Made by a program: the position numbers and the translations under genes | Shown here: piece after piece, positions 6,916 to 16,778 of the stretch | Position numbering within the stretch: the first letter of the stretch is position 1 | Layout of the letters: the number at the start of each line of letters is the position of its first letter | Notes under the pieces: model-generated | Databases searched by the model: none | The model's input: only the letters and a program-made list of their open reading frames with translations | What the model was told of the DNA's origin: nothing | Assembly (NCBI GenBank): GCA_030148485.1 | Contig: JASBTJ010000087.1 | Location: forward strand, 1 to 57,019 | DNA from: Gammaproteobacteria bacterium | GTDB taxonomy: Bacteria > Pseudomonadota > Gammaproteobacteria > Chromatiales > Chromatiaceae | DNA: 57,019 bases | Direction of reading: 5' to 3'

Positions 6916-7215
6916 TCATTCTCCTTCGGGCGCTTGCCCGGCTTTGTGCTGCTTCCCAGCCTCGGCTCGCTGTTCGGCCAGCCAGTTGGCCACATCCTTG
7001 ACCAGCGCAAACTTCCCGCGCCGGTTCTTGAGGGGAAACACGGGCACGGGCACCGTGCCACGCGACAGGGCCTGTCTCAGGGCTTCCATGCTCGGATAAC
7101 CCAACGCCTTGCGCAGGTTGTCGCCGGCCAGCATCGGCCCGTACTGGGCCAATAGATCCCGTTCGAGCATCTCGGCCAGGTCCGTTGAGGGGGCATCGTG
7201 GTCTCTTCTGGTCAT
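6916..7215 (-). CDS. Small HTH (excisionase/MerR-like) DNA-binding protein
   Basis: A 99-aa protein whose middle (DNLRKALGYPSMEALRQAL, then a wing-like VFPLKNRRGKFALVKDVANWL) looks like a winged helix-turn-helix of the excisionase type. The tail is hydrophilic. It is divergent from the next gene, with an inverted repeat between them that it may bind. Such proteins in islands regulate integration or neighbouring genes; the exact role here is inferred. Confidence 0.6.
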   Translation of the reverse strand: MTRRDHDAPSTDLAEMLERDLLAQYGPMLAGDNLRKALGYPSMEALRQALSRGTVPVPVFPLKNRRGKFALVKDVANWLAEQRAEAGKQHKAGQAPEGE

Positions 7216-7241
7216 AACGCGCCGTGACTGTTGAAGGTTCA

Positions 7242-7268
7242 GTAAGTCTAGGAACTACAACGACTTAC
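7242..7268. promoter_or_regulatory. Inverted-repeat operator in divergent intergenic region
   Basis: GTAAGTC (7242-7248) and GACTTAC (7262-7268) are perfect inverted heptamers whose centres are 20 bp apart, two DNA turns. A related AAGTTAC lies at 7274-7280. They sit between the small HTH gene and the divergent 323-aa gene, so a dimeric repressor, plausibly the HTH protein itself, is a reasonable binder. A TATACC at 7316-7321 may be the -10 of the rightward gene. Confidence 0.45.
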
Positions 7269-7363
7269 GCCAGAAGTTACTTTTTACGACCAATTCTCTC
7301 CTCTATTTCGTCTGCTATACCCCAGTGACCGAACGCAACTTGGCGTGACCAAGGAGCGCAGTC

Positions 7364-8335
7364 ATGTCCCACGCAGCACAATCTGGCGGTCACCCAGGCC
7401 GCCCTCGCCGGCCTGAAATCGATGCCTTGCGCACCAAGACATGGTTCTGGGCGGTGGCACACCGACTGGGAGCCCATAGCGGATACGCCATGGAGAAGCT
7501 CTTCTCGCCCGAGAAGCTGCAGCAATCAAACGGGGTGACCAAACGGCCCTGCAAGTTCGACAAGTACCGCCGCGGTGAGCACGCACCCCGGCCCGCGTTG
7601 ATCACGGAAGTCGATGAGCAAATACCGGGCACCGCGGCATATGCTGACCACTGCTTCTGGCGCGTGGCGCAATGGCCACCGATCGAGATTGATGAACTGC
7701 ATGAGCATCTGGCCTCGCTCAGGCCAGAGATCGCTGACGTACTTTTCCACCGAGCCAGAAATGGGGGGCCGTCACTTGAGCGGAAGCCGCGCGCCTACCC
7801 GGCGACCTTTCGCGAGTTACGCAGGCATGGGGACTGGGACGCCCTGACCGCGTGCATCGGCGTCATACAAGAAGCGAAACCCTATCGTGAGGAAGCTGCG
7901 TATGCCTTCTACACCAAAGCGACCTTCGCGGTTATTCGTCGCTTTGTTGCCAAGCCCCCGTTCCTGGACGTAGCAGAAGAGCTCTTTGAGTATCTGATGC
8001 GCAGATTTCTGGATAACCCTGATGGCCAGGTCCTGTGTCAGCAAGTGTCCCGATTTGGCATTCGCACCTTTGCGTCTCTAACTACCCATCGCATCCTATT
8101 GATTGACGATCTGTGCCTGCTGCGGCAATCCGGCATTCCACCGGTTTCGTGCTTGCACGTTGCAGAGCCTTATTTGCCTGCCGACGTACTCCACCACATC
8201 GAAAAGCTCTACGGGGCTGGAGAGTGGCGAGCAGTGCGGCAGCTCCCAGAGATACGCAAGCTGGCCAAGGCACTGAAGCGATGGGAAGCGAAGCAGCCCA
8301 TCGGGGCGGAATCTGCGGCCTGGACTGGCCATTAA
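7364..8335 (+). CDS. Hypothetical protein, 323 aa
   Basis: I do not recognise a named domain. The N-terminus is basic (GRPRRPEIDALRTKTWFWAVAHRLG), followed by KRPCKFDKYRRGEHAPRP, and the rest appears mostly alpha-helical and soluble with no signal peptide. An AAGGAG ribosome site 8 nt before the ATG supports the start. It is divergent from the small HTH gene and ends the accessory segment. Similar proteins occur in proteobacterial islands, from memory, with unknown function. Confidence 0.7.
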   Translation: MSHAAQSGGHPGRPRRPEIDALRTKTWFWAVAHRLGAHSGYAMEKLFSPEKLQQSNGVTKRPCKFDKYRRGEHAPRPALITEVDEQIPGTAAYADHCFWRVAQWPPIEIDELHEHLASLRPEIADVLFHRARNGGPSLERKPRAYPATFRELRRHGDWDALTACIGVIQEAKPYREEAAYAFYTKATFAVIRRFVAKPPFLDVAEELFEYLMRRFLDNPDGQVLCQQVSRFGIRTFASLTTHRILLIDDLCLLRQSGIPPVSCLHVAEPYLPADVLHHIEKLYGAGEWRAVRQLPEIRKLAKALKRWEAKQPIGAESAAWTGH

Positions 8336-8430
8336 CAGCGGGGTGGACAGGGTTTAGCGGATTTCCTGGAAACCACCCGACGGAACAGGTGGCCAATCTT
8401 GCCGGCCCCAGCACGTACATCGCATGCCCG

Positions 8431-8448
8431 CGTCAGAATTTGCTTACA
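8431..8448 (+). promoter_or_regulatory. GacA/LetA-type upstream activating box
   Basis: CGTCAG-AATTTG-CTTACA matches the known GacA box TGTAAG-N6-CTTACA at 10 of 12 positions. The inner part, TCAGAATTTGCTTA, also fits the Legionella LetA motif TNAGAAATTTCTNA at 10 of 12 fixed positions. It lies about 60 bp before the expected start of the small RNA downstream, a suitable place for a response regulator of that family. No gacA homologue is in this window. Confidence 0.5.
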
Positions 8449-8504
8449 AGCCAATCGGCAGGGAACCAGCGACGCTACCTACGTGGAACGCGCATGATCA
8501 AGTC

Positions 8505-8616
8505 GTCGGCCCGCAGGACCGGTCAGGGACGACCGGCGCGACAAGGATGTCGAGCCTGTCTGCCGACACGCACACTCAAACCGCGGCTCCCTCCACCTGG
8601 GGCCGCGGTTTCTTTT
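8505..8616 (+). ncRNA. Candidate CsrA/RsmA-sequestering small RNA (RsmY/CsrB type)
   Basis: About 110 nt between a Gac-type box and a strong terminator. The sequence ACAAGGATGT (8541-8550) matches the CsrA consensus RUACARGGAUGU and sits in a perfect hairpin, CGACA-AGGA-TGTCG (8539-8552). A second 6-bp hairpin, CCGGTC/GACCGG (8519-8536), presents AGGGAC in its loop, and a third GGA is at 8516-8518. GTCGGC (8505-8510) pairs with GCCGAC (8562-8567) to close the whole domain. More GGA motifs lie upstream (8345, 8359, 8368, 8382, 8462, 8485), so a longer form starting near 8340 is possible. A weak -10, CATGAT, is at 8493-8498. The family role is to titrate CsrA/RsmA and so release its mRNA targets. 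The start is uncertain. Confidence 0.6.
8578..8616 (+). terminator. Intrinsic terminator of the Csr-type RNA candidate
   Basis: AAACCGCGGC (8578-8587) pairs with GCCGCGGTTT (8602-8611), followed by CTTTTTG. The T-run is on the plus strand, so it serves the rightward RNA rather than typA, which converges from the other side and ends 20 nt away. Confidence 0.85.
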
Positions 8617-8635
8617 TGCGTGGGCGTGAGCGCTG

Positions 8636-10453
<1,818 letters not shown>

Positions 10454-10505
10454 GGCGGTTTACCGATTGGGGGATAAAGGGCCGCGGATTATACAGGACA
10501 GTGCG

Positions 10506-10703
10506 TCAAGTTACGCGGGTCAGCGTCTGGTGCCAGTCGGCATTGGGATACCCCTTCCCGACCCGGGCCGAGCGCCCGACCTCGTTTTCGTACCACCCGG
10601 TGTCGTGGGAGTGAGGCTCGGCCTCGTAGGCCCACCAAGCGCCGTCGGCGTCCTGCGCGAGCCAGCGCGACCAATCCGGCAGGTTCTGGAAGGGAACGGA
10701 CAT
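10506..10703 (-). CDS. Small conserved hypothetical protein
   Basis: A 65-aa Trp-rich soluble protein (DWSRWLAQDADGAWWAYEAE, then TGWYENEVGRSARVG and a C-terminal NADWHQTL). The repeated aromatic and acidic pattern looks conserved rather than random. The ATG at 10703 is chosen over a GTG four codons upstream that sits against the terminator of the chemoreceptor gene. It precedes typA on the same strand by 52 bp and may be co-transcribed. Function unknown. Confidence 0.6.
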   Translation of the reverse strand: MSVPFQNLPDWSRWLAQDADGAWWAYEAEPHSHDTGWYENEVGRSARVGKGYPNADWHQTLTRVT

Positions 10704-10716
10704 CACCGACACCACG

Positions 10717-10746
10717 AAAAAGGCCCGTGAGCGTAGCGCACGGGCC
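10717..10746 (-). terminator. Intrinsic terminator of the chemoreceptor gene
   Basis: On the minus strand GGCCCGTG and CACGGGCC form an 8-bp stem with a 9-nt loop, followed by five Ts (10721-10717). It lies 25 bp after the chemoreceptor stop. Confidence 0.8.
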
Positions 10747-10771
10747 GGTTGGCGTCAGCCTGGGTTTCCGA

Positions 10772-12895
10772 TCAGGTCCTGAAGGCGCTGACCAGTTTCT
10801 GTAGCCGATCCGCCAGACCCTGCAGGTCACTGGTGGAGCTGAGCATGGCGCTGGCACCACGATTGGTGTTGTCGGCAACGTCGCTGATGGAAACGATATT
10901 GCGATTGACCTCTTCCAGCACCTCGCTTTGCGAATCGGCGGCGTTGGCGATGCTGCCGTTCAGTTCCGAGATGGTGACGATGGCCTGGGTGATCTCCTCC
11001 AGCGCCTCGCGGGTACCATCCGCCTGCTCCACGGTGGAACCGGCCTGGGTACGGCTCTTCTCCATGACCTCCACGGCCTGACGGGAAGCACCCTGCAGGC
11101 GCTCGATCATGCTGTGGATCTCTTCGGTGGATTGCTGGGTCCGACTCGCCAGGGTGCGGACCTCGTCAGCCACCACCGCAAAACCGCGACCCTGCTCACC
11201 GGCACGCGCCGCTTCGATGGCCGCGTTCAGCGCCAACAGGTTGGTCTGCTCGGCGATACCGCGGATCACTTCCAGCACGCCGCCGATGCGCTCGGAGTCC
11301 TGCCCCAGTTCATTGATGACCTTGGCGGCCTGCTCCACGTCCAAGGCCAGCCGGTCAATGGCACTGGTGGTCTGGGTGACAATGGACCGACCACGGGCCG
11401 CCGCGGTTTCCGCCGAGCCGGCCGCGTCCGCCGCGGAATGGGCCATGGACGACACTTCCTGCGAGGTGCTCAACACCTCGGTGGTGGAATTGGCCACCCG
11501 CTCGGTTTCCAGTTTCTGGGTATGGGTACCGGTATTCGCCTGCTCACACATCACGGCCATTTGACCCGCGGCACTGTTGAGCGCCTCCACGGCGCCGGAG
11601 ACTTCGGAAACGGTCTTGCGGATCTTGGCCAGGAAGCGGTTGAAGGCACTGGACAAGGCACCCATCTCGTCCTTGCCGTGCACGGTCAGCTCGCGGGTCA
11701 GGTCACCGTCGCCGTCTGCGATCTCTTCCATCGCGCGCACCGTCTCGTTGAGCTTGCAGACGATGGACTTGGTCATCAGCCAGGCCACACCCAGCCCCAG
11801 TGACAGCCCCACGATCAACAACACCGCCACCATCGCCTTGGTGCCGGACACCTGGGCGGTCAGCTCATGGCTGGTCGCGTCGGTGCGCTCCCGCAACGCG
11901 GTCACGATTTGGTTCAGGTCGCCGGACAATTCCTGCATCAGCGGGCCGATCTCGGTGCGCATCAGATACACATCGCCGTAGGCCTTGTCGCTACCGTGCA
12001 CGGCGAACACTTCCTTCAGCTTCTCGTCGTAGACGGCGCGCGCCGCCACCATGCGATCCAAGGCATCGGTTTGTTCAAAGGTGAGCAGATCATCTTTCGC
12101 CATGATGCGGTCGAGCAGCTCGCCGTTTTGGACGAAGTACAGTTCGGCGTTCTGGCGCTGGGCATCGGTACGGAAGGCGACAAACCCGCGCATGCCGTTC
12201 ACCACCTGCCCCCAGGTGTAGCGCAGATCCTGGATCATGGTCAGCAGCTCGACACGCTTCGCCAGGCGCTCCACCGGCGGCTTGGCGCTGGTATCGGGCA
12301 CCTTCAAGCCGTAGCTGTTTTCCTTCAGCGGCGGCGTGAAGTTGATGATCTCATCATTCAGTTCGGACTGGGCCTGCGCCTCGGCGGTAAGCAGTTCGGA
12401 CACGCCCTGCAGGAAATCACGATTTGCCGCGTTGAGGCTGTTTTGCGCGATCGCCAGTGCCGGCACATTCTCGGTCGGCACGCTGGCCAGTTCGATGACC
12501 CGGGACTCGTAACCGGCCAGGCGATCCGCTTTGGCGGCGATGCCTTGCAACTGCTCGATCAGATCGGGATCGCCCAGCTTCTCCAGGGCGCCCTGCAGGC
12601 TACCGAGCTTGCCCTTCAGATTGGCCAGCTCCGCTTGATATTGCTTCTTGTAGCCGTCTTCCTGGCTCTTCAGATAGAAGCCGAGCGCTGCGCCGACGCG
12701 ATTGAGTTCGACGTCGGTATCGAGGGCGGCGAGCACCGCCGGCTGGATGCGTTCGGCCACGCGCTTGGCGTGCTGATCGGTGGCGGACAAGCCACTGAAG
12801 CTGCTGGCCGCGACGATCGCCAGGATCGCCAACAGCATGAGGCTGGAGCCCCACAGCTTGTGCTTGATGGAGAAATTCGCAAAGAACGACCGCAT
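10772..12895 (-). CDS. Methyl-accepting chemotaxis protein
   Basis: A 707-aa inner-membrane chemoreceptor: TM1 at about 14-36, a large periplasmic domain of about 310 residues, TM2 at about 350-372, a HAMP domain to about 428, and a cytoplasmic MA domain. The signalling tip [20 protein letters not shown] is near 550. The periplasmic domain is long and helical (helical-bundle type); its ligand cannot be told from sequence. A sigma-28-like promoter lies upstream and a terminator directly downstream, so it is a single-gene unit. Other copies of the same signalling domain are at 31643-33346 and, as a remnant, near 16.3 kb. Confidence 0.95.
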   Translation of the reverse strand: MRSFFANFSIKHKLWGSSLMLLAILAIVAASSFSGLSATDQHAKRVAERIQPAVLAALDTDVELNRVGAALGFYLKSQEDGYKKQYQAELANLKGKLGSLQGALEKLGDPDLIEQLQGIAAKADRLAGYESRVIELASVPTENVPALAIAQNSLNAANRDFLQGVSELLTAEAQAQSELNDEIINFTPPLKENSYGLKVPDTSAKPPVERLAKRVELLTMIQDLRYTWGQVVNGMRGFVAFRTDAQRQNAELYFVQNGELLDRIMAKDDLLTFEQTDALDRMVAARAVYDEKLKEVFAVHGSDKAYGDVYLMRTEIGPLMQELSGDLNQIVTALRERTDATSHELTAQVSGTKAMVAVLLIVGLSLGLGVAWLMTKSIVCKLNETVRAMEEIADGDGDLTRELTVHGKDEMGALSSAFNRFLAKIRKTVSEVSGAVEALNSAAGQMAVMCEQANTGTHTQKLETERVANSTTEVLSTSQEVSSMAHSAADAAGSAETAAARGRSIVTQTTSAIDRLALDVEQAAKVINELGQDSERIGGVLEVIRGIAEQTNLLALNAAIEAARAGEQGRGFAVVADEVRTLASRTQQSTEEIHSMIERLQGASRQAVEVMEKSRTQAGSTVEQADGTREALEEITQAIVTISELNGSIANAADSQSEVLEEVNRNIVSISDVADNTNRGASAMLSSTSDLQGLADRLQKLVSAFRT

Positions 12896-12948
12896 GGTTA
12901 CCCCCGTTGGTACAAGTCCGGAACGTCCTCTCCCTTGTTCCGTCTGGT

Positions 12949-12975
12949 ATAACGACGGTCGGTCACAAAACTTTA
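12949..12975 (-). promoter_or_regulatory. Sigma-28 (FliA)-type promoter of the chemoreceptor
   Basis: On the minus strand TAAAGTTT is followed by 11 bases and GTCGTTAT. The known consensus is TAAAGTTT-N11-GCCGATAA, so the -35 is perfect, the spacing is exact, and the -10 matches at 5 of 8. It lies 54 bp before the ATG. It implies co-expression with late flagellar genes elsewhere. Confidence 0.55.
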
Positions 12976-13036
12976 ACGGCTTGTCAAGACGCGGCCCCCC
13001 ATAACGCGGCGCACATCACCCCATGATCTGGTCGAC

Positions 13037-13441
13037 TCACCCCTTGGAACCGGTCAGATCCCAGGAGAAGGTGCAATCCAGTTCGGACAACACCGCGATC
13101 ATGCCGCTATCGCCGCCTTCAAGCATGATGGTCAGGGGCGTGCGCTTACCGAAGCGACGGTGGCCCTGGCGGATCCAGCGGCCGGACATCTCGGGGTTGC
13201 GCGGATAGGTGGTGCGCAGGGCGTCACTGATACGCAGCAGGTAGTTGGCGCGCCGTAACACGTTCTCATCGTCGGGGAAGGCGGCCTGGCCTTCGCGGAA
13301 CTTGTGAAAGGCCCGCGAGCGAATGTTGGACGGCATGCACAGCAGGGCCTGCATCTGAGCCGTTTCCAGGCTCCAGCTATCCAGCAGCTGCATCACCACG
13401 CGGGTGATGTCGATCAGGGCCGCTTGCTTTTCGTCACTCAT
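13037..13441 (-). CDS. MbcA/ParS/Xre-family antitoxin-like protein
   Basis: A 134-aa soluble protein. The C-terminal half (RISDALRTTYPRNPEMSGRW, then RFGKRTPLTIMLEGG and a final DCTFSWD) resembles the DUF2384 toxin-binding domain, with its R-W-I/L-x-x-x-N/H-x-x-F-G pattern. The N-terminal half is helical and may be the Xre-like part. No RES-type toxin gene is adjacent: its neighbours are a chemoreceptor and an unrelated hypothetical gene. It may therefore be a chromosomal regulator rather than an antitoxin. It is the second protein of this superfamily in the window. Confidence 0.6.
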   Translation of the reverse strand: MSDEKQAALIDITRVVMQLLDSWSLETAQMQALLCMPSNIRSRAFHKFREGQAAFPDDENVLRRANYLLRISDALRTTYPRNPEMSGRWIRQGHRRFGKRTPLTIMLEGGDSGMIAVLSELDCTFSWDLTGSKG

Positions 13442-13566
13442 GCCGTTGCTCCGATGATGCCCGCCTTGGCGGCGGTGGGGTCACCAGAGGGATTTCCGGC
13501 CAGCCCACAAGCGGATAAGTATATCATCGACCGATAATCTATTTCCCCACGCCGACCACGGCCTTA

Positions 13567-14004
13567 TCAGCCGAACAGACGTCGCCACCAACGCTTGCGT
13601 CCGGCCGTGGGAGCCTGCGCCGCAGGCAGATCCACTGGTGGAATGCGGCTGAGCACCCAACCGGGCAACGGCGGATTGGCGCTCGACCCGCACACCATGC
13701 CGAGGTTGTTCGGGTCATAGATCTTGACCATGCGCGGAGCAGCTAGGTCATCCGCATAGACGATGCCGCAATAATCCTCGTCATGGTCCCGGCGCAGCAG
13801 CGCATCGACCTCGCCAACAAAGGTCAACAGCTGATCCGGCTCGGCCACGTCGGCGGGCGGCACTTCGCCGATGGCATAGACGTACCAGCCATCGGGTACA
13901 GCACGGATCCTTGTCCATAACGCATCCAGCTGCGGCCAGCGCAGCGCGGAGGTGAAGCTACCCCGGAAGGCGGCGAGATAGTCGGCATCAGCGTCTTCGG
14001 TCAT
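13567..14004 (-). CDS. Conserved hypothetical protein, 145 aa
   Basis: A soluble acidic protein with the core [21 protein letters not shown] split over about 10-30, [13 protein letters not shown] (about 38-50) and [21 protein letters not shown] (about 78-98), ending in a basic tail [12 protein letters not shown] recall similar gammaproteobacterial proteins without assigned function. The ATG at 14004 is preferred to a TTG four codons upstream. It is divergent from purC, with 102 bp between. Confidence 0.7.
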   Translation of the reverse strand: MTEDADADYLAAFRGSFTSALRWPQLDALWTRIRAVPDGWYVYAIGEVPPADVAEPDQLLTFVGEVDALLRRDHDEDYCGIVYADDLAAPRMVKIYDPNNLGMVCGSSANPPLPGWVLSRIPPVDLPAAQAPTAGRKRWWRRLFG

Positions 14005-14072
14005 CGATACACCCAACTCGGCAATGAAGACATCAGCCTAGCGCAAAACCACCAACGAACCACAGGCACAGG

Positions 14073-14078
14073 TATAAT
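14073..14078 (+). promoter_or_regulatory. Probable purC promoter -10
   Basis: A perfect TATAAT lies 28 bp before the purC ATG in an intergenic gap with no coding. No good -35 is visible 17 bp upstream, so an activator may be needed. No PurR box was recognised. Confidence 0.45.
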
Positions 14079-14106
14079 TGCCGCCTTTTCCAACCAGGAT
14101 GCCCAC

Positions 14107-15000
14107 ATGTCACAGCCCAGCGCCCTACGGGACACCCAGTTGAGCGGACTGAAGCTGCTGAACCGCGGCAAGGTACGCGACATCTACGACGTGGACGACC
14201 GGCATATGCTGATCGTCACCACCGACCGACTGTCGGCGTTCGACGTGATCCTGCCTCAGCCGATCCCAGGCAAAGGCGAGGTGCTGACCCGCGTGGCGAA
14301 CTTCTGGTTCGGACGCACCGCCCACATCATCCCCAACCACCTGTCGGCGTTGACCCTGGACCAGGTGGTGACCGACCCGGCGGAACGCGCCGCGCTGGGT
14401 GACCGAGCGCTGGTGGTGAAGAAACTCAAACCGCTGCCGGTGGAAGCCATCGTGCGCGGCTACATCATCGGCTCGGGCTGGAAGGATTACCAAAAAACCG
14501 GTTCCGTGTGCGGGATCGCCCTGCCCGCCGGTCTGCGGTTGGCGGACAAACTGCCTGAAGCCATCTACACGCCGTCCACCAAAGCGGACGTCGGCGATCA
14601 CGACATCAACGTGGATTTCGACGCCACGGTGGCCTTGCTCGGCCACGAGCTGGCGCAACAGGTTCGGGACGTCAGTCTTCGGATCTATACCGAGTGCGCC
14701 GCCTATGCGCTGACGCGCGGCATCATCATCGCGGACACCAAATTCGAGTTCGGCCTGGACGAGCACGGCGTGCTGCATCTCATCGACGAGATCCTGACCC
14801 CGGATTCGTCGCGTTTCTGGCCGGCGGACCAGTACCGGCCCGGGGTCAGCCCGCCCAGTTTCGACAAACAGTTCGTACGCGACTACCTGGAGACCCTGGA
14901 CTGGGACAAGACCCCACCCGGACCCGAACTGCCGGTGGAGATCATCGCCAAGACCGCCGAGAAATACGCCGAGGCGGAACGCCGCCTGACCGGCGCCTGA
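14107..15000 (+). CDS. purC: Phosphoribosylaminoimidazole-succinocarboxamide synthase
   Basis: A 297-aa SAICAR synthetase that joins CAIR and aspartate with ATP in purine synthesis. Family motifs include [12 protein letters not shown] (about 18-29), [18 protein letters not shown] (about 39-56), [13 protein letters not shown] (about 114-126) and [14 protein letters not shown] (about 208-222). The long form with a C-terminal extension ([20 protein letters not shown]) resembles the roughly 300-residue type rather than the 237-residue E. coli enzyme. The next gene starts 7 bp later. Confidence 0.97.
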   Translation: MSQPSALRDTQLSGLKLLNRGKVRDIYDVDDRHMLIVTTDRLSAFDVILPQPIPGKGEVLTRVANFWFGRTAHIIPNHLSALTLDQVVTDPAERAALGDRALVVKKLKPLPVEAIVRGYIIGSGWKDYQKTGSVCGIALPAGLRLADKLPEAIYTPSTKADVGDHDINVDFDATVALLGHELAQQVRDVSLRIYTECAAYALTRGIIIADTKFEFGLDEHGVLHLIDEILTPDSSRFWPADQYRPGVSPPSFDKQFVRDYLETLDWDKTPPGPELPVEIIAKTAEKYAEAERRLTGA

Positions 15001-15007
15001 GCAGACC

Positions 15008-15277
15008 ATGGCTTCCGCCAAGCCACCGCGAATCACACTTTACAGCGCACCGGGCTGCGGCCATTGCCGCCAACTCAAGGCACACCTGCAGAGCCTGAAG
15101 GTGGCGTTTTCAGAAATGGACGTCAGCCGTAACCGCCGTGCGCAAAGCGATTTCCGACGTCTGGGCGCACGGGGCGTGCCGGTGCTGTTGGTGGGCGACA
15201 AGCGGCTGGACGGGTACGACCCCAGGCGCCTGGATAAACTGCTCGCCGCCTGTGGCCTGCTCGGTCGCCAGCCATGA
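15008..15277 (+). CDS. Glutaredoxin-family protein
   Basis: An 89-aa thioredoxin-fold protein with a dithiol active site C17-G-H-C20 near the N-terminus and the cis-Pro loop RGVPVLLVGDKRLDGYD (about 55-71). The closing DPRRLDKLL resembles the glutaredoxin C-terminal helix. It probably reduces disulfides or mixed glutathione disulfides in the cytoplasm. Its stop overlaps the start of the following kinase gene (ATGA). Pairing with that kinase recalls the E. coli srkA-dsbA neighbourhood, although dsbA is not here. Confidence 0.85.
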   Translation: MASAKPPRITLYSAPGCGHCRQLKAHLQSLKVAFSEMDVSRNRRAQSDFRRLGARGVPVLLVGDKRLDGYDPRRLDKLLAACGLLGRQP

Positions 15278-16254
15278 GCCACGCCTACGCGGATTTGTCG
15301 CCTGATCGCGTGCTCGCCGCCATCGACGCAAAAGGCTTCGTGACCGACGGGCACCTGCTTGCCCTCAACAGCTACGAAAACCGCGTCTTCCAGGTGGGGC
15401 TGGAAGACGGCGGCTTTCTGGTCGCCAAGTTCTATCGCCCGGCCCGCTGGTCGGACGAAGCGATCCTGGAAGAGCACCGTTTCAGCCTGGCCCTGGCAGC
15501 GGACGAAATCCCTGTGGTCGCGCCCCTGCCCGACGCACAGGGCCGCACCCTGCATCACCACGACGGCTTTCGCTACGCGCTGTTTCCCCGCCAGGGGGGG
15601 CGTTACCCCAATCTGGACGATCCGGACAACCTGGAATGGCTCGGTCGTTTCCTCGGGCGTATCCATCGTTTGGGCGCTGCCGCCGAGTTCGTCCACCGAC
15701 CCGCCACGGACGTACAAACCCTGGGCCGCGAACCCGCGTGTCGATTGCTCGACTCGCCCCTGCTACCGGGAGCATACCGCGACCGCTACCGGGCGCTGAC
15801 CGGGCAACTGATCGACAAATGCCAGGCGGCCTTCGACACCGTTCGACCCCGCACGCTCCGGCTGCATGGCGACTGCCACCCGAGCAATGTGCTGTGGACC
15901 GATGGCGGCCCGCACTTTGTCGATATGGACGACTGCCGCACCGGGCCCGCCGTGCAGGACCTGTGGATGCTGATGTCCGGGGATCGCGCCGACATGACCT
16001 GGCAGCTCGACGCGCTGCTGACCGGATACCGGACCTTCTGCGACTTCGATGTCCGCGAACTGGCACTCATCGAACCGCTACGCGCACTACGACAGATCCA
16101 CTACGGCAGCTGGCTGGCCCATCGTTGGGACGATCCGGCCTTCCCTCAGGCGTTTCCGTGGTTCGGCAGCGCCGCCTACTGGGAGGAACAATTGTCCGGG
16201 TTCGCCGAACAACTGCACCGCCTGGATGAAGCGCCGCTGCAGTTGTTCGGCTAG
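15274..16254 (+). CDS. srkA: Stress response kinase A (YihE family)
   Basis: A 326-aa Ser/Thr kinase of the aminoglycoside phosphotransferase fold. The signature is LNSYENRVFQVGLEDG near 30-45, catalytic loop LHGDCHPSNVLW at about 196-207, and metal-binding VDMDDC at about 217-222. The length matches E. coli SrkA (328 aa), which counters stress-induced cell death. Its ATG overlaps the glutaredoxin stop, so the two are co-translated. No terminator was found directly after it; a chemoreceptor remnant faces it. Confidence 0.93.
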   Translation: MSHAYADLSPDRVLAAIDAKGFVTDGHLLALNSYENRVFQVGLEDGGFLVAKFYRPARWSDEAILEEHRFSLALAADEIPVVAPLPDAQGRTLHHHDGFRYALFPRQGGRYPNLDDPDNLEWLGRFLGRIHRLGAAAEFVHRPATDVQTLGREPACRLLDSPLLPGAYRDRYRALTGQLIDKCQAAFDTVRPRTLRLHGDCHPSNVLWTDGGPHFVDMDDCRTGPAVQDLWMLMSGDRADMTWQLDALLTGYRTFCDFDVRELALIEPLRALRQIHYGSWLAHRWDDPAFPQAFPWFGSAAYWEEQLSGFAEQLHRLDEAPLQLFG

Positions 16255-16305
16255 CCCGCCGCCATACGGGCACGCGCCAGCCGCCCATCCAGGCGGCGGC
16301 AGGTG

Positions 16306-16597
16306 TCAGCGCCCCCAGAACTGGGCGGCAATCTCGTTGAGTCCGTTGGCGCGCCGACTGACACCCAGGCTCACTTGGCGGCATTGAGCGCTAACAGATT
16401 CATCTGCTCGGCGACCCTACCGATCACATCCACCATACTGCTGATGCTGTCGGCGTCCTGTTGCAGGTCCCGGATCACGGTGTCCATATCGACCATGGCA
16501 TGCCGTAACTCACCGACGAATCGACGGGGCTACGCCACCACCCGCTGACCTAAGTCCGTCTCGTGCGCGGCGGCAAGGCGCTCGTTGGCACGATAAA
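16306..16597 (-). pseudogene. Methyl-accepting chemotaxis protein remnant
   Basis: Read on the minus strand, two pieces of a chemoreceptor signalling domain are visible: [20 protein letters not shown] (the tip, with Met for the usual Thr), stopped soon after by TGA, and in another frame the extreme C-terminus VSRRANGLNEIAAQFW. The roughly 150 residues expected between them are missing, and an in-frame TAG lies upstream. So this is the relic of a third receptor with an internal deletion. No start is left. Confidence 0.75.
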
Positions 16598-16778
16598 CAC
16601 GCTTGAAATATGTTTTTGATCTGGCATGCATTACATTTTTAGGGGCAGACAGCGACATCGGTATGGATGCCCGGCCTGTTGCGCGCCGACCGGACACCGG
16701 CAACATCGCCTGACATCCCCGGTTTGGTTACCATGCGGATCATGGGTAGCGCCGCTGCCCGACAAGGAGCGACACGTC
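16598..16778 (+). other. Non-coding leader before the universal stress protein gene
   Basis: This gap includes an AT-rich patch (about 16602-16640) unlike its GC-rich surroundings, which starts with a TTGAAA and probably holds the promoter. A TTGAT half-site similar to FNR/ANR boxes lies near 16614 but its second half is missing. No confident promoter pair can be assigned. Confidence 0.3.
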
